A DNA stretch of 33,188 nucleotides, taken from contig DROQ01000231.1 in the NCBI GenBank assembly GCA_011321845.1, forward strand, positions 1 to 33,188. The letters run 5' to 3'. Positions 16,410 through 23,944 of this stretch are shown one piece after another. Both the position numbers and the translations under genes were made by a program. Each line of letters starts with the position of its first letter. The stretch's first letter is position 1. Source of the stretch: Planctomycetota bacterium (GTDB taxonomy: Bacteria > Planctomycetota > UBA1135 > GCA-002748355). A model generated the notes under the pieces. It made no database searches, had not been told where the DNA came from, and was given only the letters and a program-made list of their open reading frames with translations.

Positions 16410-19400
16410 TCAACGACTCCTCTTGAGTTTGAGGTCCAGGCCCTCCGTCTTCTCCACCTTTTCGAAGAGGTTTTGAAGCTCGGGATACCTCTCTGCAGGA
16501 ACCCGCTGGGTCTCCAACTGAAAGGACCTACGAACAATCAGTGTTTTTCCATCCTTTTCGAGAACACATTCATAGCCTCCGAGACCCGGATATTGAACCT
16601 TGGCCCCCTTGGGAATCCCTGTCCACTCGAAGCCCTCGGGAGCCACATAACGGATCTCCACATCCCGCCCACTGGGAGGGTTCAGGAGCATGTCGTACTT
16701 CCTCGTCGCGGCCGCGGTCAAACGGGCCAAGCGGATCGGACGATAGGCGATTCTCACCCGGAAACCGTCTCCCACCTTTTCAGCCAATTTTTTGACCTGG
16801 AAGTTGACGCGATACTGAACCGGAACTCCCAGATCCTTCAGATTGGAGAAAGAGAAATCCGTGATCTTCACTTGTCCGAAAATGGAGCCTAAGCGATCGG
16901 CCAGCTTTTCTTTGCGACGGCCCGCCTCATTCCCATAGGCCTGCCGGACGGGAGGGCCGAAGTTGAGAAGGGGGTTCCTGCGCATTTCGACTTCGGCGTC
17001 TCCATTCGCTTTGAGTTGGATCGAATACCTGTATTGGTCTCGATTGCGCATGGGATCGGTCCAGGGAACCTGGACGACCTTTCCCTTGCCCCCTTCCACC
17101 AAGAGCACCTTGGCCCCGGCGTCCATGAGGGGGAGAGTGTCGATGGGGTGGTATTCGGCCGTCCCATCCAGGAAGCGCCCCTTGAGCCCAGGCTGATCAG
17201 GCACATAACTGATGCAATGGTTGAAATGCTCCACAAGAGGAAGGCTGAGGTCGTCCTTCTCCCTCACACTCTCCCCCCGGATCAGGACAGGCCAGGCCTT
17301 GACCCCGATCTGGGCGAGCATGGTGTTGAGAAGGATCGCCTTGTCCTTACAGTCTCCGTGCCGGCGCCCGAAAATCGCCCCCACCGAGTAAGGCTTGTAG
17401 CCATGCACTCCAAACTCCCAGGCAACGTAGCGAATATCCGTGACCACAAACTCATAGATTTTGCGGACCTTGTCCTCGAGGGTCTTTTGGTCTCTGGTCA
17501 GCTCCGCCACCTTCTCTTTGATTTCCGGTGTGGGCACCATCTGCTTGCGGATCAGGTTCCACCACCAAGAGGCGAATTCATCCCAACTTCCATAGGTGGA
17601 GACGCGGAGCAGAGGGCCACTCTCACGCGGGCTGGGCGCTCGCTCCTCGATGTCACGACGTGGGATTTCGGGGATGGAATAGCGTAGATAGGTCGCTCCG
17701 TCCTCGAGGATCCTCTTCGCAGGCTCGGGGACATTCCCCACTTTTTGGAAGTGGTATTTCCGGCCCTTCTCGAGGATCAGATCCAGGACCGAGTGGTACA
17801 TCCCCACGGCCTCGGGCGGCACAAAGAGGTGGGAAAGGCCAAAGTAGTCGCCAAAGAAGCTCCGTTCCCGATCATCCACCCGTGCCTTGATCTCCACATA
17901 ATCTCCGATCTTGATCGGTGGGAGGTCCACCCAATAGACGCGACCTAAACGAGCCTGGGCGGAGCTTCCGTCGGGGTGGATCACCCGCGCTTCGAGAATA
18001 CGAGCGTCCTGGTCCGAGCTAAAGAAAGGGGGCCGATAGGTGTCGAAGATCCTTGCTCCCTCATCCGTCAGAATCTTAGCGACAAAATGGACATAGCGGC
18101 TCTGGGTGCCGTCTCGATAGGCCCGCACCAGAGTGTGCCTCAGCAAGTAGTAATGAGAATCCCCCCCCTTCTTGGCCCCCTTGGGCGCTCCAGGATCCTT
18201 TGCGATCAGGGCCTTGCCGTCGAATTCGTATCCCGCGTAAAAAGGCTTCTCGTCCTTTTTCAAATACTCCAGGTGCCGCCTCTCCTCCTTGAGGTTCGGG
18301 TCCAACCGCAAGGCCTTTTCCAGGAATCCGATCTGCAGGTCGGTTCGCCCCCGGATCGCCGCGATGCGGGCCATTCCCAGGATGGCACGCTCATCTTCGG
18401 GGCAGATCGAGAGACGCCGTTGCAAGGCCTTTTCGGCTCCATCCAAATCACCCTCCGCCTGGAGGTTGAAACGAAGGAAGAAGGGGAGATTAGCACTCTG
18501 AGGGAAATCGGCCATCAGCTTGAGCACGACCTCCTTGGCCTCTTGGCGCTTTCCCATCCGAAAGAGAAGCCGACTCAATCTTTGCCGGACAGTGGGCTGG
18601 CCATTCAGCTCCACCTGCTGCCGAGTGAGTTCGATCGCCCTGAGGATCCGATCATTCCTCATTTCCATACTCACAGCCTGTCCCAGCACCCGGGAGGAGC
18701 GTTTCCCTTCGGAATCCTCCATCAACTGGCGAAGCTCCCGGTCTGCGAGGAGATCCAAGTCCCGTCCCCGTAGGATTCGAATCTTTTCGAGCCTGGCAAG
18801 CACAAAGCGGGGGTTGATGGCGAGGGCTTTGTCCACCCACATGGTCGCCTTGGTCCAATTCTTTCGCAGGCGGCGCTCCATCTCGGCCAGGCCCCGCATG
18901 GCCTCCGCGTAACGTGGCCATACTGCAATGGCTTTTTCCCAGGCATGGTATCTGGGGTTCTCCTCACGGTCCGCGTCCGACGCCCCACGCTTGATCAAAG
19001 TGACTCCATACAAGTACCAGGCCGGCCCGAATTCGGGGAGCAGCTCGGCAGCTCTCAAAGCCGCCTTTCGATCCCGCCGGTTGGCCTCTTCGTCCGTCCC
19101 CCGGTTCGCCAAGAGGAAACCCAATTGAAACGCCACCGCACCCACCTTGCGCGCCTCTTCCCCATCGGAGACCTTGACCTTTTTCGCACGGCTCAGGGCC
19201 TTGGCCAGGTATTCCACTGCCCCCTCGCGAACCGCCACCTTGGGCGCAGGATGATCCAAGGGGCGAATCCCCGTCAGAGCCTTGGGATCGGCCGAGACAT
19301 CGAGGTTGCCTGGAATGGGCTTTCCATTGGGCAGGGTCAATCGGATCCTGGACTCGAATTTGGAACTCTGGGTGCAGAGCTTGACCACGACGAGGTTCCG

Positions 19401-20210
19401 TCCCCGCCGGGTTTTAAACCCGCAGGCGTCCTGGTCGAAGGAGAGAGGCCTCTCCTGGATTTCCCGCCGTGCCACCTCCTGACCGTTGACGAAGACAGCG
19501 AAGCTCCCGGTTGTGGAGAGACGCAGGGCCAGAGCCATCTCCTTGTCCGTAGTCACCTGGAATACAGCATAGGCGAGCACCTGGCGATTGGGGCGGAGCC
19601 TCGAACCCAGGTCCAGGCGGAAGAGGGGATTGGACAAACGCACTCTCCGGAATCCGACTTCGCGTTTTTTCCCTTGGATCCGCTTCTTCAGATCCAGGGG
19701 TTTCGCCGGTGCGTCCTCGGGAAAAAACCTTCGCCGAAACCCGGAGCCTCTCTCGTTGTCCAAGGGCCCAAGGATCTGAAAATCCTGCACATAGCCGAGG
19801 GCCCTCATCTCCGCGCGGGCCTTCTCGCTCTTCCCAAGGAGCATATAGGCATTGACGAGCACATTTCCGATGGCCGCGTCCAGAATGGGACTCTTTTGAA
19901 TGGAGGGAGCCTTTCTCAGATTGCCCAAGTTTTCGATCAGATCGGCTCTCCGGTCCGTCTTGTCGGTCAGACTCTCCGCCAAACCCACTAGGAACTCACC
20001 CCGTGCTTCGGAGGCATTGTCGAGGCTCGGCATTTGGGAAAGCTGTCGAAGAGCCTGGAAGGTCCGCTCCAAGGCCGGGACATATTTTCCTTCGGCCTTC
20101 AGGGCCAGGATCCCACGATCCACCTCGAAAAAGGATCGATCCTGGGCGGGGAGGCCCCGCCCACCCATGATCCCAAATGCCCATATCAACAATGAAAGAT
20201 GAAATCGCAT
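16410..20210 (-). CDS. Secreted TPR / DUF3857 / transglutaminase-like protein
   Basis: The 1266-residue protein starts with a signal peptide (MRFHLSLLIWAFGIMGGRGLP). An N-terminal region contains a beta-sandwich-like segment (about 160-300), TPR-like helical repeats run from about 310 to 650, and DUF3857 spans about 685-850. A transglutaminase-like core follows with Cys954 (RRHGDCKDKA), His998 (FNHCI) and Asp1015 (LDGTAEY) in the papain-like triad order. The C-terminal 230 residues are beta-rich. The TGase domain may cleave or crosslink peptides outside the cytoplasm; the target is unknown. The ATG at 20210 is preferred over the open frame to 20384 because AAGGA lies six bases upstream and a signal peptide follows directly. 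It is the first gene of the operon with GT2, DUF2304 and the membrane protein. Confidence 0.92.
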   Translation of the reverse strand: MRFHLSLLIWAFGIMGGRGLPAQDRSFFEVDRGILALKAEGKYVPALERTFQALRQLSQMPSLDNASEARGEFLVGLAESLTDKTDRRADLIENLGNLRKAPSIQKSPILDAAIGNVLVNAYMLLGKSEKARAEMRALGYVQDFQILGPLDNERGSGFRRRFFPEDAPAKPLDLKKRIQGKKREVGFRRVRLSNPLFRLDLGSRLRPNRQVLAYAVFQVTTDKEMALALRLSTTGSFAVFVNGQEVARREIQERPLSFDQDACGFKTRRGRNLVVVKLCTQSSKFESRIRLTLPNGKPIPGNLDVSADPKALTGIRPLDHPAPKVAVREGAVEYLAKALSRAKKVKVSDGEEARKVGAVAFQLGFLLANRGTDEEANRRDRKAALRAAELLPEFGPAWYLYGVTLIKRGASDADREENPRYHAWEKAIAVWPRYAEAMRGLAEMERRLRKNWTKATMWVDKALAINPRFVLARLEKIRILRGRDLDLLADRELRQLMEDSEGKRSSRVLGQAVSMEMRNDRILRAIELTRQQVELNGQPTVRQRLSRLLFRMGKRQEAKEVVLKLMADFPQSANLPFFLRFNLQAEGDLDGAEKALQRRLSICPEDERAILGMARIAAIRGRTDLQIGFLEKALRLDPNLKEERRHLEYLKKDEKPFYAGYEFDGKALIAKDPGAPKGAKKGGDSHYYLLRHTLVRAYRDGTQSRYVHFVAKILTDEGARIFDTYRPPFFSSDQDARILEARVIHPDGSSAQARLGRVYWVDLPPIKIGDYVEIKARVDDRERSFFGDYFGLSHLFVPPEAVGMYHSVLDLILEKGRKYHFQKVGNVPEPAKRILEDGATYLRYSIPEIPRRDIEERAPSPRESGPLLRVSTYGSWDEFASWWWNLIRKQMVPTPEIKEKVAELTRDQKTLEDKVRKIYEFVVTDIRYVAWEFGVHGYKPYSVGAIFGRRHGDCKDKAILLNTMLAQIGVKAWPVLIRGESVREKDDLSLPLVEHFNHCISYVPDQPGLKGRFLDGTAEYHPIDTLPLMDAGAKVLLVEGGKGKVVQVPWTDPMRNRDQYRYSIQLKANGDAEVEMRRNPLLNFGPPVRQAYGNEAGRRKEKLADRLGSIFGQVKITDFSFSNLKDLGVPVQYRVNFQVKKLAEKVGDGFRVRIAYRPIRLARLTAAATRKYDMLLNPPSGRDVEIRYVAPEGFEWTGIPKGAKVQYPGLGGYECVLEKDGKTLIVRRSFQLETQRVPAERYPELQNLFEKVEKTEGLDLKLKRSR

Positions 20211-20398
20211 GTCGGTCCTTTTTCGAACTTGGCTTGTTGCTGGAGAGCCCGGGGCCGGGGCATCATCCTCACGAATCAGCCTGGCGAACGGGGAGCCCAA
20301 ATTACTCTCCCCCTCCTCCTCATGCCATCCCGGAGCCTTTTTATCCAAATCTCGTATGAAGTCCTCCTTGCCTCCCATCTTCATGACTATGATGTTCG

Positions 20399-20416
20399 CC
20401 CCGGTTCAGGCCGGGG
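20399..20416 (+). promoter_or_regulatory. GC-rich hairpin in the arsM leader
   Basis: CCCCGG (20399-20404) pairs perfectly with CCGGGG (20411-20416) around TTCAGG, 36 bases before the arsM start. It lies in the 242-base divergent spacer between arsM and the TPR gene. There is no T-run. It may be a leader structure or an operator; no ArsR site could be recognised with confidence. Confidence 0.4.
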
Positions 20417-20452
20417 AGAGCCATGGAATTCCGCCGATCTTCAGGAGAACCG

Positions 20453-21286
20453 ATGAAACAGAGTGAAAACCGGGTCCGAAACATCGTGAGAGACCGTTAC
20501 GCCGACATCGCAAGGAACGCCCCGGCCCCCTCCTCCAGCGGCACCTGCAGCCCAGCCTCGGACTGCTGCGGCGGAGGGACCAAGGACCTGAATGTCGACG
20601 AAGTCGCCCATATGCTGGGTTACACCCCCGAAGAACTCAAAGACATCCCCCAAGGCTCCAACATGGGCCTGGGCTGCGGAAACCCCCAAGCAATCGCCGC
20701 TTTGAAAGAAGGCGAAACCGTCCTGGACCTCGGGTCGGGAGGCGGCGTGGACTGCTTCCTGGCCTCCAAGAAGGTTGGGCCCAAGGGTCAGGTCATCGGC
20801 GTCGACATGACCCCCGAAATGCTCGAAAAAGCCAGGGAAACGGCCAAGGAAGGCAATTTCCACAATGTCGAGTTTCGTCTCGGGGAGATCGAACACCTAC
20901 CCGTCGCGGATGAATCCGTGGACGTCATCATGTCCAATTGCGTCCTCAACCTCTCCCCCAAGAAGGACCAGGTCCTCAAAGAGGCTTTCAGGATCCTGAA
21001 AAAAGGCGGCCGACTCGCCATCTCCGATGTGGTGGCCACGACTCCCCTGCCGGATTCTCTCATGAACGACCCCGAGCTGCTGACCGGTTGCATCACGGGG
21101 GCCGCCTTTGTCCCCGACCTGCGCAGATGGATGGAGGAGGCAGGCTTCGAGAACATCAGGATCGATCTCTGGGAAGAGAGCCGTGCCTTCATCAAGGACT
21201 GGGCCCCTGGATCCGGCATCGAGAAGTATGTCGTCTCGGCGCAGATCCAGGCGACGAAGCCCGGTGGCGGATGCTGCTGCGGCTAG
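20453..21286 (+). CDS. arsM: Arsenite S-adenosylmethionine methyltransferase
   Basis: The 277-residue protein has the SAM-binding motif VLDLGSGGGVDCF (90-102). It also has the arsenite-binding cysteines in ArsM contexts: Cys75 in MGLGCGNP, Cys163 in MSNCVLNL and Cys213 in LTGCITGA. The N-terminal CC pair (38-39) and the C-terminal GGGCCCG are also typical of bacterial ArsM. It methylates As(III) stepwise to mono-, di- and trimethyl forms in the cytoplasm. The ATG at 20453 is chosen because AGGAGA lies five bases upstream; the open frame extends ten codons further to 20423. No arsR or arsB lies in the window. Its stop abuts the stop of the convergent ODP gene. Confidence 0.95.
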   Translation: MKQSENRVRNIVRDRYADIARNAPAPSSSGTCSPASDCCGGGTKDLNVDEVAHMLGYTPEELKDIPQGSNMGLGCGNPQAIAALKEGETVLDLGSGGGVDCFLASKKVGPKGQVIGVDMTPEMLEKARETAKEGNFHNVEFRLGEIEHLPVADESVDVIMSNCVLNLSPKKDQVLKEAFRILKKGGRLAISDVVATTPLPDSLMNDPELLTGCITGAAFVPDLRRWMEEAGFENIRIDLWEESRAFIKDWAPGSGIEKYVVSAQIQATKPGGGCCCG

Positions 21287-22048
21287 CTAGACGAGCTGGG
21301 GAGCGGGGTCGGCAGCCACCCCGACCTTGAGGGCGGAGAACCAGTCGAGGAAACGCCCCACGTCCTTGCCCTTGAACAGAAGGCCATGCTGGGGAGCGAG
21401 GATGTCGATCTCGAGACTCCGGATCCTTCGGACCCAGGCCTGCTTGGCCTCCTCGGAAGGCATCCAGCGTTGATGGAATCCTTCCATATATGGGATATGG
21501 GCGTCGAAATCCTCGACGAAGAGGCTCGTCTTGGCTGTCTCGGGAACGAGGGCGGCGCCGATGTCCCCCGTGAACAGCACCTTGGCCTCCGGATCATAGA
21601 GTGAGAAATTCCCGGAGGAATGCAGATAGTGCGCCGGGATCAACCGGAGAGCCCGCCCGGAGGAAAAGCGTAGATCCATCCCCTCGTCGGGGATCGGAGT
21701 AAAACTCGCCTGGGGATCGAAGTGGGACACAAATCCGGTCCACAACCATGACACATAGATTTTGACCTCGCCGGGAATGATGGATCGCCAGAGAGGGAGA
21801 GAGGAGCTGACATCCGGGTCCTGGTGGGAGAGAAACATCGTGGTGATGCTCTGGGGGTCGACGCGACCGGTCAAGGCGCCCAGCATCGTGGGAAAGACCT
21901 CGGATCCACCCGGATCGACGAGAAGGGTTTCATCCCCGTCGATCACCACGAACTGGTTGGTGTCAATAATCTGCTCGGGGCGATCCGGATCCTGGCCAAA
22001 AGCCATCCAGCGACGGTGGGAACTGCGGTAAAGGGTTTCGCACTTCAT
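21287..22048 (-). CDS. Oxygen-binding di-iron protein (ODP), metallo-beta-lactamase fold
   Basis: The 253-residue protein has the flavodiiron-type lactamase fold without a flavodoxin domain. The first metal motif is His75-Gln-Asp77-Pro-Asp79 (LSHQDPDV), the signature of the ODP family, where flavodiiron proteins have HxExDH. Further ligand candidates are His140 (or His143) in PAHYLHSSGN, Asp162 in LFTGD and His221 in PQHG. ODPs hold a di-iron centre that binds O2 reversibly and signal through chemoreceptors in bacteria where they have been studied. The ATG at 22048 overlaps the stop of the MCP-tip-like gene (ATGA), which suggests a stoichiometric pair. An open frame to 22132 exists but lies inside that gene. 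Confidence 0.9.
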   Translation of the reverse strand: MKCETLYRSSHRRWMAFGQDPDRPEQIIDTNQFVVIDGDETLLVDPGGSEVFPTMLGALTGRVDPQSITTMFLSHQDPDVSSSLPLWRSIIPGEVKIYVSWLWTGFVSHFDPQASFTPIPDEGMDLRFSSGRALRLIPAHYLHSSGNFSLYDPEAKVLFTGDIGAALVPETAKTSLFVEDFDAHIPYMEGFHQRWMPSEEAKQAWVRRIRSLEIDILAPQHGLLFKGKDVGRFLDWFSALKVGVAADPAPQLV

Positions 22049-22758
22049 TCTTTTATCCTCGAAGAACTTCCATTCTTTGCTCTGCGGATCGCGCGCTTCG
22101 TCCTCAAAAGCATGCTTCGCAGGGCTTCGCAATCGCCCCGCATCCTCTCGGCCACTTGCACAAAATCCGTCTCCTGGTCACGAATCCCGGTCGCCTCGAT
22201 GGCCACGCGGGTCGCGATGTTTTCCATCCGCATCAGGACATCTCCAAGGTCCTGGGTAAGGCTCATCAAGGCATCCAAATACCCGAAGACGGCCTGGAAG
22301 CCCCGCTCGATCTCCCCACGAAAACGCCCCAAAGCCTCCTTGCACACCTGGGTATAGACCGCCCTCCCCTGTTCGTCATCCCGATCGGAATCGATGGCTC
22401 GCTTGGTCCCGGAGAGCAGGTCGATGCAGGAGATCAAGCTGGACTCCTTGCCCTGGAGCAGGAGCAACTCGGCGTTCTTGCGATAGGTCTTGGACCGTAG
22501 ATCCTGGATTTCATCGTGAGCATGCAGCAACTCTTCGGATGCCCTGCGGGTGAACTGGGTCAGCACAGAGACGGTTCTCCCATCCTCGCCGGCTCGGAAG
22601 CCCGCGAACCCCGCGTTGTAGGAGAGAAAGGAGAGATTGGTTGCCAGATTCTCCAATCCAGCCAATTCCTCGAAGGCGAGCAAGGCGAGATGGGTCGCCT
22701 GGGCGATGGAAGGCCCCAGCACAGCACGATCCGGGGTCAGCAAAGTCGAAGTTGTCAC
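22045..22758 (-). CDS. Soluble coiled-coil protein with two chemoreceptor-like hairpin tips
   Basis: The 237-residue helical protein has no membrane segment or sensor domain. Residues 31-74 align with the MCP cytoplasmic hairpin tip: NLSFLSYNAGFAGFRAGEDG keeps the spaced pattern N-A-x5-R-A-G-E-x-G-R of canonical tips, followed by the conserved downstream Arg. Residues 168-213 align to the same motif with a different subset retained (AIEA, F..VAE..R). The middle is a polar coiled coil. I infer a soluble signalling partner of the coupled ODP protein, perhaps joining a chemoreceptor array. The GTG at 22758 is preferred over 22833 because AAAGGAG lies eight bases upstream. Whether it can bind CheA/CheW is unknown, since key tip residues are substituted. 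Confidence 0.78.
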   Translation of the reverse strand: MTTSTLLTPDRAVLGPSIAQATHLALLAFEELAGLENLATNLSFLSYNAGFAGFRAGEDGRTVSVLTQFTRRASEELLHAHDEIQDLRSKTYRKNAELLLLQGKESSLISCIDLLSGTKRAIDSDRDDEQGRAVYTQVCKEALGRFRGEIERGFQAVFGYLDALMSLTQDLGDVLMRMENIATRVAIEATGIRDQETDFVQVAERMRGDCEALRSMLLRTKRAIRRAKNGSSSRIKE

Positions 22759-22917
22759 GGGCGGCACTCCTTTCCCAGCCCGGAACTTCCTGCGTGAATC
22801 CACAAAACGGGGCAACGCGAACAACCCGGGCAAAAAATGAACAGGATCTCGCCTACTTATCGAACTGCTTCGATTCGGAGCTTTAACCTCCCCAGGAATC
22901 GAGGAGGAGCTTCGCCC

Positions 22918-23805
22918 TTAGCGGACCTCAGGGCCGGAGAGGCTCCCGTCCCCGTCCCTGTCGGCGTCCCGGAGAACACGGGCCGAGTGGCGCACAAGGA
23001 ATGGGGAGATCCTTCCTAGGGCCCTTTTGATTTCCCGCGCGTCCAAGCGGGTGTCCGCGTTGAGATCGGCACCCGCCATTTCCGGGGGGAGAGGCCGGAG
23101 CTTGGGGGCGGGGATGGACCTGAGGGCTTTGTCGAAGACGACCAGGAGGGGAAGGAGAGGTTTGAGTTCCCGCATGGAGAGATACCCGGAGAGGTCCTTG
23201 TCCAACTCCGAAAAACCCTCGGCCCGTTTCCCCAAAAGGGGTTTTACCGCCGCCCATTCCTTGGGGCTGATCCTCTCATCGAGATCCAGGTCCAGGAGAC
23301 CGAAGAAGCGTTGCAACGCGGGGGGCAGCTCGAGGAGCCGGGAAATCCCGAAGCGGGACCGGCTCAGAGCTTTGGGAGCGAGAACGATGGCCCCGCCGTA
23401 GGCACTCTGGGTCTTGAACCAGGAATCGAACTCTTCGAAGGTCACAAAACCGTTGCGGTTTTTGTCCAGCTCTCGGTGGAAGACACTGCGGTTGAGGCGC
23501 CCCCCCAGAGAGTCGAGGGCTTCGAAGAGGGAAATGCGGTCGTCCGCATTGGCGTCGCAAGCCGCAAAGAGGTCCCGGGACATGCTCTTGCGGTAGACGC
23601 GGAACACCGCGGGCCGGGGAGGAAGAGTCTTGGTTGGGAGGGGCTTGGAATGTTTATTGGGGGAAATCAAAGGGGAGCTTGGAGAGGGCAGGGGACTTTT
23701 GCGAGGCGTGGCCAGGGGTTTGGCAACGGTAGCTTGGGACTTCCCGTCCGCAGACAGGAATCCCAGAACAAACAGAGCAATCGTTGCGGCGCCGTATACC
23801 TTCAT
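22918..23805 (-). CDS. Secreted multi-EF-hand protein
   Basis: The 295-residue protein has a signal peptide (about 1-20) and a Pro/Ser/Lys-rich linker to about residue 65. Six EF-hand loops follow, at 84-95 (DANADDRISLFE), 114-125 (DKNRNGFVTFEE), 172-183 (DLDLDERISPKE), 202-213 (DKDLSGYLSMRE), 247-258 (DLNADTRLDARE) and 282-293 (DRDGDGSLSGPE). Most loops keep Asp at 1 and 3 and Glu at 12, so Ca2+ binding outside the cytoplasm is likely. They group as three pairs. No enzymatic domain is visible, so it may be a calcium-dependent structural or adhesive protein. GGAGGAG precedes the ATG. It is probably transcribed alone or with the gene at 23945. Confidence 0.9.
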   Translation of the reverse strand: MKVYGAATIALFVLGFLSADGKSQATVAKPLATPRKSPLPSPSSPLISPNKHSKPLPTKTLPPRPAVFRVYRKSMSRDLFAACDANADDRISLFEALDSLGGRLNRSVFHRELDKNRNGFVTFEEFDSWFKTQSAYGGAIVLAPKALSRSRFGISRLLELPPALQRFFGLLDLDLDERISPKEWAAVKPLLGKRAEGFSELDKDLSGYLSMRELKPLLPLLVVFDKALRSIPAPKLRPLPPEMAGADLNADTRLDAREIKRALGRISPFLVRHSARVLRDADRDGDGSLSGPEVR

Positions 23806-23944
23806 CCCTTTTCTCCTCCCCCCATAGGACCCCAGACCTCGTCAGGTCAAGAACCAGGGTTCATCCATTCGAACTATACTCGAAAAGAAGGGGGCGGGAA
23901 GCCCAAGATCCACCGAATTCGGCCTCAGGCTTCCCTGTAGGGGA

